Assembly (NCBI GenBank): GCA_004335835.1
Contig: RWJK01001083.1
Span: 8,483 to 72,482 of the forward strand
Reading direction: 5' to 3'
From: Scenedesmus sp. ARA3
Lineage: Eukaryota; Chlorophyta; Chlorophyceae; Sphaeropleales; Scenedesmaceae
Length of the DNA: 64,000 nucleotides
The notes beneath the pieces were generated by a model. It made no database searches, was not told the DNA's origin, and saw nothing but the letters and a program-made list of their open reading frames with translations. A program made the translations under genes and the position numbers. This document shows positions 1 to 15,149 of this stretch, one piece after another (the first letter of the stretch is position 1; each line of letters opens with the position of its first letter).

Positions 1-59
<59 letters not shown>
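1..59. repeat. CAG/CTG triplet microsatellite
   Basis: About 20 uninterrupted CAG units at the window edge. On the minus strand this is a CTG tract inside the intron after exon 3 of the multicopper oxidase gene. Confidence 0.95.
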
Positions 60-60
<1 letters not shown>

Positions 61-82
61 GACAGTCACCTGTCACCCTCAC

Positions 83-491
83 CTGGCACACGTCCATCCG
101 CTGCTTTTGCAGTGCTGCTGCCGTCCGTATCATCGCAGCACAGGGCATTGTTCGCCTCTCGGCTCATGTACTGATAATTCCCATTGTTCAGATCCTCCGT
201 AACCTTCACAACCTTCTGCAGCGCATCGTCTGTCATATTTAGTGTATTGAAAGACTGCACAATGGTGGGTGTGTAGCTCCAGTTCCTAGGGTCAGGCTGT
301 TTGAAAAAGTACAGCTGCAGATCTAGAATAATATCTGGTGCAGCCGCCAGCACAGCCGCCACGTCAGCGCAGCCAGCTTCTGCTGGTAGCCATAAATCAT
401 TGTCATCTTCCACTATGATTGCCAGGTGTGCAGTGCCGGTTTGGAGGGCAGTGCTGCCGTGGATGTGCGGGTGCGCCCAGTGTAGGCCTGC

Positions 492-523
<32 letters not shown>

Positions 524-2146
524 GGCAACATCAACAGTTGTTGACGTGATGTGCTGGTGCTCTAGCAGCCCAGCAGCAGACTGCACCGGCGTCACAGGTG
601 GCAGGCCGGCCATGTGTTATGCTTTGCCAGCTGCTGAACTGCTGCTGGCTGCTGAAGCACTGCTGGCTGCTGCTCTGACCCGACAGGTGGTATGGCAACA
701 AAAGACACCCAGCTGTGTCAACAGGCACAACAACCCAACAAACGGACCAAGACAGCACACCTAAGCAGCACAGGGTTGGCTGCTTGCTCTCACCTGGCAG
801 GTGGTATGACAACCAAAGAAACCCAGCTTGGGTCAACGGGCACAACAATAACAACAAATGCATCCATCAAGCGCTTCCAAGCAGCGCCGGGCTGGCTGCT
901 GCTCTCACCTGGCAGGTGGTATGGCAACAAAAGTCACACAGCTCGGGTCAACAGGCATGACAACCCAACAAACGGGCCAAGAAGCGCCAGGCTGGCTGCT
1001 GCTCTCACCTGGCAGGTGGTTGTGTGGCACCCTGATGTGCACGGTCACGCTGGCGTTGCTGCCGCCAGCTAGCTTGAAAAAGGGGTTATCTGAGTGCGTG
1101 TAGTTGCCAGATGCTGCAAAGGCCTGGCTGGGCACGCCAGTGGCTGTGTGCATACCTGGTCAGATCAAGCAGCAGATAAATACACACAACAGCCTGAGAT
1201 CACCGTAAAGAGATCTGTAGCAAGGGATGCTGCTGCCTGGTGCATGTCGTGGTGGTGTTGTTGAGAGGCAAGAGGCGCAACAGGCAGCAGCGCACTGTGT
1301 TCACTGGTGCCAGGCAGCGGCAGCAGCCTCGTCACGCCACTCACTGTCGCCTGCTGCCAGTCTCTGCAGCAATCCATTGCTGTGCACCTGACAGCAGGTT
1401 GCTGAGCACACCATCACACAAACGGGCAGTGTCTTGTCGCACAACCATGCAAGCACGCGCTGCAGGGGCCAGCTGCTGCGGCATGTGCTGCTGTTCATGC
1501 AGCAAGCACAGGCTGTACAGGCTGTACAAGTATAACAGCGGATTCAACTGCGCATTTTGCAGCGCAGCGCATATCAGGCAAAGCTAGGCCCAAAGATTTC
1601 TCATGTACACAGCCACCATCTTCAAGGTGCGCCAGACAGCTGAGCTAAGATAATCTCACCGTGGGTGTGTAAGTTGGTCACCATGCTGTGCTGCCACCAG
1701 TTTGTGGTGCCGTTTTTACTCAACGCATTGCGGGCCAGCTGCGTCAGCTGCGAGCTGTTTGCTGCAGCATGAGCTGGCAAGCCATTGGTGAGCTTTATGT
1801 GGTATGTTTCTCCCCTTTTGACCCTGATTGTCGGACCAAATGGTGCTGCAAGTCCTGTGCTGTCATCTCTGTAAGCTGGGGCTGTGAACTGTATGTAAGG
1901 CGGCCAAGTGATACGCACAGGCAGCAGCGTGATGGACACATTTGTGATTGCCTCCTTCGGGTTCACGGTTTTGCTGCCTGGCAGAGAATCAATAGGTTGA
2001 CCAGCTGCGATGTGAAACGTGTGTTTCGGTGCTGCTGCTGCTGCTGTCTTGATGGGCTGCACATCCACTAGCAGCAGCAGCAGTAGCACTGCCACTGTGC
2101 ATGCACTCGAACTCATGATGTCTGCTGTTTTGAATGTCGATGGCAT
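83..2146 (-). CDS. Multicopper oxidase (laccase-like), 5' part
   Basis: Three exons fit with matching phase: 2146-1660, 1155-1009 and 487-83; the rest lies left of the window. The N-terminus has a hydrophobic leucine-rich signal peptide, so the enzyme is probably secreted. The first copper motif NLHTHG ends exon 1, a DNPFF block lies in exon 2, and the second motif HWAHPHIHG opens exon 3. These two HxHG motifs supply ligands of the type 2/type 3 copper cluster in multicopper oxidases, which couple one-electron substrate oxidation to reduction of O2 to water. The later copper motifs are not in the window. A second in-frame Met at 2116 starts directly at the signal peptide and may be the true start. 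Family assignment is firm; the substrate (phenolic, metal or bilirubin-like) cannot be told. Exon 3 joins through the donor at 82, so the CAG repeat at 1-59 lies in the next intron. Confidence 0.85.
660..1020 (-). repeat. Intron array of exon-2 donor-side copies (multicopper oxidase)
   Basis: A unit of about 100-115 bases containing the exon-2 end and its donor (plus-strand motif cacctggcaggtggt) is repeated. The functional copy is at 1006-1020; further copies are at 906-920, 791-805 and, more decayed, 676-692. The units continue with a similar segment rich in caacaaaag and ggcacaacaacccaacaa. Each copy therefore carries a potential decoy 5' splice site for the minus-strand gene. Confidence 0.85.
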
Positions 2147-2932
2147 CCGCTTGAGGCTCTTGCAATAATAACAGTGCTGATCAGGTTACACGCGTGTTGG
2201 CAGGCTGTGCGTCTCATATGCCGCATTGCATCAAAATGGGATTTGATGGGGGCTGCTTCTCGCCCAGGCCTGGATCTCCTCAAGCAAACTTTTGATAAAA
2301 GCATATTGATTGTTTAAGCTCAAATAATTTCACATTCCTCGTTTCCTGTAGGCCAACTGCGCGTGCCGTGTGTCGCAGTGACTTGTTTCGTTCCGGAATC
2401 CTTGAGCGGCCGAACAACGTATGTTCAGCGCTCCACAAGCAGTCAAAGAGAATGAAAATTTTGATATATATTTGAGGGTGGCGTCGGCACAACAACAAAC
2501 ACGCATGCCTGACTGAAGGTTACTGAAGGGCCAAGCAGGCAATTGTCACCAGCACGAGCTGCTCACGTGTTCCAGTGAGACAGCTATAGCTGCGTCTATT
2601 TCCTCGTCGCTCCAAACAATCTTAGAGCGACCACACAACTGATTCAAGTGAGCTGCTGCCAGCGCTCTCATGCCAGAAGGACGTAGCACAACAGTTGTCT
2701 GTGACACTGACACTGTCTGAGACACCACCCGCCGCGGCTGCAGTTGAAAGTGAGCAGTACGTTGTACAGCTCGCACAAACAGGTGCACTGGCAAAGCACC
2801 CTGTACATCTGTTGAGCAATTCAAACTCTCCTGTGAGTGTTGCGACAGCATATAGATGGTGCACACACTCTCACAAACAACAGCACTGGCAGCAGCAGCA
2901 CTGCTTGCACACCTCCTGCACACCACAGCATC
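2147..2932. other. Intergenic between tandem minus-strand genes
   Basis: Holds the 3' flank of RNF113/CWC24 and the promoter side of the multicopper oxidase. A TTACA (minus-strand TGTAA poly(A) signal) lies at 2186-2190, only about 40 bases upstream of the next ATG. The short minus ORF at 2546-2926 has no recognisable domain and I do not call it a gene. Confidence 0.6.
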
Positions 2933-6516
<3,584 letters not shown>

Positions 6517-6972
6517 CTGAGCTTGACTCAAAGTTGTTCCTAACACAATCTGCAGTGCCTCTGGATTGGTGAATGGTATTGGAGGCACAGCAGCAGCAAG
6601 CAGCAAGGCAATGCTGATAATGATGACACCAGAAAGTGACTCTGCACACGACACCTCGTCATCCAGTTGCTCAAACTATGCATTACTAACGGTGAATCAC
6701 CAGCAGCAGGACAAGAGCACGCCATCATGTGTGCAAACCCCAGCTGACAGGGTTGTCATGTTCTGGGTTGCATGATGTCGCGAAGCATCATGACCTCTAC
6801 TCACAAGTCGATCATTAGCTGCTCTAAGTTTATCGCAGCACACACCGTCACGGGATCGTCGCAGGCAGCAGCACACAGGACAGCTGACAGTGCTGTGCCT
6901 GTTTGAAATGGACAGCTTCGTGAGCTTGTTGCAGGAGATGCATCGCGCATCGTGTTTGTGATATTGATATCG
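6517..6972. promoter_or_regulatory. Divergent promoter region, RNF113 (-) and long Q/A/S-rich gene (+)
   Basis: A 456-base gap between two diverging start codons must hold both promoters. I see no clear TATA box. Weak ORFs here have no domain. Confidence 0.45.
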
Positions 6973-8625
6973 ATGCCAGAAGAAGCACACGACAGCTTGA
7001 CAGCTCACCCTGGCCATGGTGGAGCTGCACCATCACTGTGTCAACAACAGAGCACAGTGGTGGGCAAGCGCAGACCACAATGGGTCACAAGCAGGTATGG
7101 CAACTGCCAAAGGGCTCAACATGTCTCCTACACACGGCATTATATGCATCAGTAGCAGGCACTGCTGGACACTGACGTGTTGATTTGCTGTGCAGTGTGC
7201 AAGGGTTTGGCAAGGCACCCCGCAAGCAGCAGCAGCGGCCTGCTGCCCAGGAGCATGCGCTGTGAGTCAAGCTTTTGTAGCATGCATCCTTATACAGCCT
7301 ATTATGACGTTCCTGCAAGCCGCATCGCATGCAACCTGCTCTGATTTGCTGCTCCAGCAGCTGTTGCCTGCCACCTAGCATACGGCGTGTTCTTCATCAC
7401 CATGTGTCTTAAACCATCTATGTTTTGGTAACCGCGTGTTGCTTGCAGGAGCTCCAGTCCATCAATAGGCAGCACAGCAGCTGGTGTGCTTCCTGCAGCA
7501 ACAGCCTCATCGCCAACTGAGGCTGCATACGCCCAAGCCAGCTTGCAGGAACAGCAGCAGCAGCAGCTGCAGGACCAGCACAGCTCAGCTGTGCTTCAGT
7601 CACAAAGCACAGCAGCAGCAGAAGCAGCAGCAGAGCCAGCAGCGCATGCCGTACGTCATGCACCATACGAGCGTGTAGGTGTCGCCGCAGATGCGGCGCC
7701 CTTGACGGACACCCGCAGGAGTGCAGCTGCACCGCAGCACCAGCAGCAGCAATGGCAGCCGCAGCTGAACTCTGGTGGCAGTGCACAGCAGCTGTTCCCT
7801 GCTGACAGCACAAATGTGGCTGCTCAGAAGCACCCGGACCCCGCAGCTGCTGCTGCTGCTGCGGTTGGCAGGCCCAATCAGACTGCTAGCAAAGCCATGC
7901 AGGGCAGCAAAACCTACAGCAGCAGCAGCAGTAGCATGGCGGGCGTCAACCGCGGCACTGCCAGTGCAAAGTTTGGCAAGGCAGCTGGTACTCCCAGCAG
8001 CAGCAGCAGCAGCAGCATTGGCACGAGACGCAAAGCGGCTGTAACCACCACCACAAGGAGCAGCAGCGGCAGCAGCAGTGTGGCAGCCACAAGTGAAGCA
8101 CAACAACAGCAGCAGCAGCAGCAGCAGGAGCAGCTGCCATTCATGCGCACCGCAGCCAGGGCAGCTGCACGTGCTGCTGGTGCTGCCACCCACAGCACTG
8201 TCACCATCACAGCTGGGCAAGGAGCTGCCCCTGGGCCCCAAAACAGCAGCAGCAGCAGCAGCAGCAGGCCTGCTGCATCATCTGCTGGGCAGGCCAGCAC
8301 AGTGCCTCGCCAGCCAGCAGCAACAACTTCTGGTGTGGCAGCTGCAGGAACAGCAGCGCCAGGTCCAGCGCCAGCTGCTTCCTCCCGCTTGGAACGGCTG
8401 CAGCGGCTGAAGGCACGGAGGCTGGGTGCAGCCGCAGGAGGGGCCAGTGCTGCTCCTGTAGCAGCAGCAGCAGCAGCTGGACAGGTCACAGCTGCTGTTG
8501 AACCTGGCTCGGCTTCACACAGCTATGACCAGGCACCCCCTCAGCAAGCATGGCAGCAGCAGCAGCAGCAGCGGTGGGAGTGGCTCGATGCTGCTGACCT
8601 GGCACCCTCTACCCTGCAGCCAGCC

Positions 8626-8671
<46 letters not shown>

Positions 8672-10488
8672 CTGGTGCTGGCGTGGTGCATGTGTCTGAG
8701 CTGATCAGGCGCTTCCGTGAGGGCCCCGCGCTGCCCCGGGAGCTGCGTACCAACATGAGCAGCATGCGCTGGCCCGCAGCAGCAGCAGCAGCAGCAGAGC
8801 CAGCAGCAGCAGGTGCGGCAGCAGGTGCGCCAGCTGTGTCTGCAACTGCAACTGCAGGAGGGTTTCAAACAATGGCACAGGAAGCAGAGCGGTATGATGC
8901 AGCTGCAGGCTTGACGGGTGGTAGCTGCGGCAGCTATGGTGCAGCAGCTGATGCAGGTGTATCACAACAGTATGGCATCCGGAGCAGCATGACTGTTGAT
9001 GATCATGCAGCAGCAGCAGCTGGTGCTGCTGCTGTGTCAGCTGAGGGCTCAGCAGCAGCCAGGTACCTGGCAGTGGCAGCTCCTGCATCCAGCAGCAGCA
9101 ACAGCAGCTATCATGCAGCAGCAGCCCTGGCGCGTCAGTGCTGGATTCGGATGCAACAGCAGAGCTGCTTGAGCGCTGCCGGCGGCTGCTGGCTAATAAG
9201 CCGGCCGCAAACAAGCCAGCACCAGCAGCAGCAGCCTCCACAAACAGCGCCATCGCCAGCAGCAGGAGTCCCCACAGTAGCAGCAGCAGATTTGCGAGCG
9301 CAGCAGCAGCAGCAGGGGCGCAGGGTGCGCGGTCTGTACCGCAGACAGCTGCTGGCAGCAGTGCCGGACAGCAGGGCAGTGCCGCGAGTACCTGGCGGCA
9401 GCGCCTGGTGAGCTACATAAGATCTTTCAAGCGACATGAATTGCCGTTAGCAGAACAGAAGCACTGTCAGCTGGCAGTTGCCTTGTGGCTATCTATCTGC
9501 TGTCGTGCAATGCATGCTGCGTGTTGCGAGTACCTGGAGGCAGCGCCTGGTGAGCTGCTTGATGTCGACCAGGAGGCATGATTGTGCTTCGGTAGATCAC
9601 CTTCAGTTGTTATGCTGCTTTGTGCCTCTTGATTGTCTTGCAATGCATGCTGTGGGTTGCGTGTGTGTTCATGTTGCAAGGCATATGGTCCGATGTGTTG
9701 CTGCCATCGCGCGTTTGGCTGCAAGTAAGCACCATCAGCCTGAGTTCAAAAGCCAGCATGCAGCAGCGCACAACAGGCCCACTATGCGGACCGCTTGGTT
9801 GATAGTCCTCACAGACTGAACTCGTCATATGACTGACTGCCTTGCTGCTCCTTGCCGCATGTCGGGCTGCTGCTGCGCCACCTGCTTGCAGAGGCAACTG
9901 CTGGAGGAATTCGGCACACCAGCTGCTGCACCTGGCCAGCAGCAGCAGCAGCAGCAGCAGCAGGGCAGCGTAGCTACATCCTCGCCTCCAGCAGCAGCAG
10001 CAACAGCAGCAGCAAAAACTGGCGTAATTGGTAGTCTTAATACAGTTGACGCTTCCCCAGGGGACCTGCTGCAGCAGTGGCGCATGCAGCGGCAGCAGCT
10101 CAACCAGCAAGGCGGCACACTGGCAGCAGCGCACGCAGTGTCACCCAGCCGCCAGTTTGCAGCCAGCCTGAAGCAGCAGCAAGATGCAGCAGGGCCAAGC
10201 AGCAGCAGCAGCAGCAGCTGGCAAAGGCAGCTTGAGCAGCTGCTGCAACGACCTGCGGTGCAGCAGCAGCAGCAGCAGCAGCAGAGGGTGCTTCCAGAGC
10301 TGCCGTCCCTTGATGGTTGGAGGCAGCTGCTGGCAGCGCAGAACAGCAGCAGCGCAAGCGTCAGCGCTGCTGCCACCTCCGCTGCAGCTGCTGCTGCCGG
10401 TGCTGCCGCGCGCTCTGCGGCACTTGCAGCAGGCCTGAAAGCACTCAGTCCCAGCAAGGCAGCAACACTGGGTCCTACTGCTGCTGGA

Positions 10489-10521
<33 letters not shown>

Positions 10522-10679
10522 TTGCAAGGTAAAGAGCTGCTGCAGCACTGGCGGGAGCGGCTGAGGGCTGCTGCAGCTGCTGCAGAGGCGGCAGGCACTG
10601 CTGGCAGTGCTGCAAGCGGCAGCAGCAGCTCGATTGTGTTTTCGCCATTGTCACAGCCTGTTTCCAAACCAACAGCAGC

Positions 10680-10722
<43 letters not shown>

Positions 10723-12282
10723 GGCTCAACCAAGACACAAGCTGGAGCAGAAGCTTCTGCAGCAGGCGGTGCTGCAAGGGCAGCCGTAAGTCCTGCAGCG
10801 GGAGGCTCAATACTGGCATCCCCCATTGCAGCAGCAGCCATTGCTGCAATGGCTACTGCAGCAGCAGCTGCGGCCGCGCTGTCGCCGCGGCCTGCTGCTG
10901 CGAAAGCGCTGTTTCCAGCAGCAGGCGCTGAAGCTGTTGCGACCGAAAAAATCGACAATGCAGCTGCAGCTGAAGCTGGCAGCAGCAGCTGCAGCAGCAC
11001 TCCTCAGCCGGATGAGACTTGGCAGGCTTTACACCTGGATGCTGCTATGAGCAAGCAGCGGCAGGAGCAGGAGCAGGAGGTTGTTATGCCGCAGCAACTC
11101 TCACCACAGCAGCAGCAGCAGCAGCAGCAGCAATTCTCACCGCATCAGTTACAGCAGCAGCAGCAGCAGCAGCAACCACATGCTGTGGTTTCCGCTGAAG
11201 GCATGGAGCCTGAGCTTCAGGCATGGCTGGCTAAGCGCAGGGCCAGCATTGCAGCAGCAGAAAGACAGCATGCGGCAGAGCATGCTGCTGCTGCTGCTGC
11301 TGCTGCTGCCAGCAATGCAGACGATGAGCTGCAACAACAGGTGGACACTACTACCTCCCCTGTTGCTGTCCCTGTTGGCACTGGGGCAACTAACACTGAG
11401 ACAGAGCAGCAGCAGCAGCAACGTGACGCGCCTTTGCAGCAGGGTGATGGTGCTGGCAGCTCAGCTGTAACCACACTGCAAACTGACCCTACTGTTGAAG
11501 CTGCTGATGTCAGGCCTGCAAGCATGGCTGCTACTTATGCTGCAGCGGCCTTTGCAGGCAGCAGTGCCACTGCTGGCAGTGCTGCTGCTGCTGCTGCTGT
11601 CGGCAATGCTGCCCGTGCTGCTGCCTCCATGGCTGGCCTGCCGAGCGAGTTGCAGCTGGTGCTGCAGGACTGGCTGTCAAGTATGCCACCAGCAGTGCTG
11701 CAAAAGCTGCAGCAGCAGCATCAGGCCACAGGCAGTGACAGCAACAGCAGTGGCCTGCTGGCATCACTGCTGGCTGCACAGCAACCTGCTTCACCAACAG
11801 GGCAGCCAGCTGGCAATGCTGAGTCAGCAGCAGCAGCAGTGGATACAGTAAGCCAGCCAGCTGCGCAGGCTGCCAGACCAGCAGCAGATGCTGCTGCTCG
11901 TGGTGGTGGTGCGGAGCTGTGTTGTGAGACCTCACTGCAGCAGCAGCAGCCTCACGCTGATGATGAGCCACTGTCAAATATGGAAGCAGCGGCAGCAGCA
12001 GCAGCTGCGGCAGCAGCAGCAGCAGCAGGTGAGCTGGCAGCATCAGCAGCAACAACTGCAGCAGCGGTCACAGCTGCAGCTGATGACAGCAGCAGTATGC
12101 CTGCAGCACCAGGCACGCATAATGCAGAGGCGCTGGACGCTGCTGGCACCCATGTACTGCTGCTGGCAGCAGCTGCTGCACACTCGCCTGAAACTCCAAC
12201 AGAAGAAGGTGATGCCACCCACACACGTGGCCAGCAGGCTACTGCAGCGGCATCAGATGCAGATGCAAGTGATCAGCCAGAT

Positions 12283-12315
<33 letters not shown>

Positions 12316-13920
12316 GTAGCAGCAGCAGCAGCGAAGCCTCATGCCCGCAGGAAGCTGGACATGGAGGATGACAGCAGCAGCAGCTTGACAGGCTTGTCAC
12401 CCTTCAGCAGCAGCAGCAGCAGCGAGGATGGTGCTCAGCCACAACTGTCCGCTTTTAGCCTAATGGCTCAGGACAGTGAAACTGCAAATGAGGTGCCAGA
12501 GGCGGCAGCAGCAGCAGCAGCCAAAGGGGAGATGCCGCCCAGGTGTGTGCTGCGCTTTGCAGCACAGTCTGATGCTGGGGGCCTGGGGCCCAGCAGCAGC
12601 TCAGCAGGCAGCGGCAGCAGCAGCAGGCCGCCTATGCGCGGCAAGGTTCGGCAGGAGCACCTCCATCAGCAGCAGCAGCTGCAGCAGCACTGTGTGGAAG
12701 TGTGTGAGATGCCGCATGTGGCTCCGGATGCAGAGCAGCAGCAGCAGCAGCAGCAGCATCCCGCTGCAGACCAGTTGAACATGGCTGCTGATGCTGCCAA
12801 TGCTACTTATACTGATGCCAGCTCTCCTGCTGATGGTGCAGCAGACGCAGCTGTCGACGCAGCTGTGGACGCAGCTCTTGAAGCAATGGTTGCAGAGGTT
12901 GTGTATGATGCTGTGTTGGTGTCATTGCAAGAGCAAGTTCTCAGCAGCAGCAGCAGCAGCAGCCACGGAGGCGTGGATGTGGACGCGATCACAGTCATAC
13001 ACAGCAGCAGCTTGGTTGCGGTCGGCCAAGCACCCGAGGATAGCTGCTGTGAGGTAGCACCAGCGGCAGCGCCTGCAGCAGCAGAAGCTGCCGTCGCTGC
13101 TACTGGTGCTGCTGCTGCTGCTGGGGCGGAGTTTGCAGCTGCAGCTTCTGCGACTGCTGCTACTGGTGCTGCTGCTGGGGATGAGTCACCGGCTGATGTT
13201 GCTGCCGCCACGTCTCCAGTGGACCAATTGCAAGCTGGCAGCTGCCCAATCAGGGCTGCCTGGGTGGAGCAGGCAGGCGGCAGCGCTGCATGCATCTCTC
13301 AGCAACAGGCCCTCAGCCCCAGGGACAAGAGCAGCAGCAGCAGCACCACCACCACCAGCAGCAGCAGCAGCAGCAAGAAGCACTGGGCATGTGTGAGTCC
13401 CACCAAGTGTGTAAGCCCCAGCAAGCAGCAGGTCAGCCCACGGAAGGCAGCAGAAGCAGCAGACGTGAAGGCTGCTGCAGCGATTGCTGCAGCGCTCAGC
13501 AAGCGCTTCTGCAGCATTGCACCTACTGCTGGCTATGCTGCAGCCCTTGAGGGGGCAGCACAGGCTGCTGCTACTGCTGCTGCTGCTGCCACACCAGCAG
13601 TTGATGCAGAAGCTGCACCGCCTGCTCAGGGAGTGACTTCAGCAGTCGACAGCAGCAGCAGTGACTCTGCATTTAGCGAGGATGCACCAGCTGTGCCCTG
13701 CAGGGAGGCGGGTAGCCAGCTGGCAGCGCCCATCTCTAGCAGTAGCAGCTGGGTGGGGTCTGCAGGCGCAGCAGCAGCAGCGGCAGCAGCAGCAGCAGCG
13801 GCACCCCAGGAGAGCATCATGCTGATGCAGCAGTCCCGCAAGCCACTACTGTCAGTGCTGCTGCCTGCAAGCCCCCTGCAGGCTGGCAGCAGCAGCAGGT
13901 TGGTATTGCTCTCCAAGGGC

Positions 13921-13952
<32 letters not shown>

Positions 13953-14418
13953 TGGCCAGGGAGACGGTGACAGCGCGGGAGGTGTGAACTTCAGCGGGAG
14001 CTGCTTCAAGGCAGGAAACTTCACTGTGAACTCAGCTGCAGCAGGGCTGCCACCCACCGGGTGCAGTAGGAGGATGCCCTGCCTTACTCCTCCAGGGGGT
14101 GGTGTTAGTAACACTGTTACTAACAGTCCTGCTGGCAGCAGCCCTCGGAGTCCCTATGCTGTGGGCGCTGGTGCATTTGTGCAGGGTGCTGGCAGCAGCA
14201 GCAGCAGCAGCAGTGCGGGCGTTGCAGCAGCAGCTGGTGTGAGCTGGCTGCTGGGTGATACAGTGGCCACCCTGTTTGATAGCCCACCAAAGGTGCAGGC
14301 ACAGCAGCAGCAGCAGCAGCAGCAGCAGCGGGAGCAAAAGCATCAGGAGGATGAGGAGGGCGAGGAGACAGAGCAGCAAGCAGAACAGCAGGCTGATCAC
14401 TTCAATGTTGTTGAATAG
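6973..14418 (+). CDS. Very long Gln/Ala/Ser-rich low-complexity protein
   Basis: Proposed exons are 6973-7094, 7449 to about 8956, 9139-9407 and 9892-14418, about 2140 residues. Joins 1-2 and 3-4 agree in phase. The join before 9139 is uncertain: the reading frame changes there, and a donor at 8957 restores phase, but a frameshift in repeat DNA is possible. Most of the protein is poly-Gln, poly-Ala and poly-Ser from CAG repeats. Non-repetitive islands look selected: VSELIRRFREGPALPRE, AELLERCRRLLA, ELQAWLAKRRASIAAAE, LPSELQLVLQDWLSSM and an acidic C-terminus. Repeated [LV]SPx[KR] motifs (VSPSR, LSPSK, VSPTK, VSPSK, VSPRK) are candidate proline-directed kinase sites. I do not recognise a family. 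It is probably an intrinsically disordered scaffold or regulatory protein, and that is inference only. Confidence 0.65.
9515..9560 (+). repeat. Echo of exon 3 end of the Q/A/S-rich gene
   Basis: Copy of the exon-3 end with its GTGAGC donor, about 130 bases downstream in the intron. TWRQRL is preserved through a synonymous CGG/AGG change. Confidence 0.82.
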
Positions 14419-14521
14419 CAGCAGCTGTTGCCTGTGTGCACTTTGAGCAGCCAGCAGCTCACGAGGGCGAGATCTAGCAGCGGCACAACAGTGCCGGACT
14501 GAGGTTTTGTGCTCTGCTGTG

Positions 14522-14526
14522 TGTAA
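14522..14526 (+). terminator. TGTAA poly(A) signal
   Basis: TGTAA about 100 bases after the stop codon of the Q/A/S-rich gene, the usual chlorophyte polyadenylation signal. Confidence 0.6.
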
Positions 14527-15149
14527 GGTCTGCAGCTTCAATTTAAAGCGGAGTCTGCTTGCCCAATGGGTTTGTCTGTCGCAGCATTTATGCATGGCAA
14601 GTTTTTTTGCATGGCATCTTCAACGTTTAATATCTTATATGACACTTACAACTGCATCAGCACCTCAGTCTCTGTTGGGAGCACACAACCACTTGGTTTC
14701 TTCAAACCTGGAGTTACAGGGTCTGGTTGAACACCCAGGCGACCCGCTTCTGGAACTGCAGCTGCGCTGCTTCTGTGCCAGTACTGCAGCTAGTAGCTTG
14801 TACTGCCATGTCAATGCAGCAGCAATAAGCGTGGATGCATGCAGTGGCCGATCCTCTCCAGAGGTTGACTCAGTCGAATCCGACGATTGCTTAATATGGT
14901 TTTGCTGCTGACCGAAGCTACACTGTTGTGGCTAGAAAGATTGTAGGTATCTTCATATGACGAGGATGATGTGGTGGCAGGCACGACTGGCGGGAGACGC
15001 CCGGCGCACCTGGGAACGATCCCTGTCCGTCGGCCGCGCTTCTTTACGCAAGAAGCACAGTTTCTGGATCTATATATAAGAGTTCGTGAAGGCATCCCGT
15101 CATTCTGCACAAGCCTCGCCGCCAAAAGTCAAACTCATCAGCAGCAAAC
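14527..15149. other. Intergenic upstream of the small peptide gene
   Basis: No supported gene. It contains the promoter of the 69-residue peptide gene near its right end. Minus-strand ORFs here lack domains. Confidence 0.55.
15071..15080 (+). promoter_or_regulatory. TATA box of the small peptide gene
   Basis: TATATATAAG lies 70-80 bases upstream of the ATG at 15150, the expected spacing for a TATA box and a short 5' leader. Confidence 0.65.

Noticed and set aside
9825..11000. 391-residue minus-strand Ala/Cys-rich ORF
   Set aside because: Shadow of the CAG-rich plus-strand exon; CTG repeats read as Leu, Cys or Ala in every frame.
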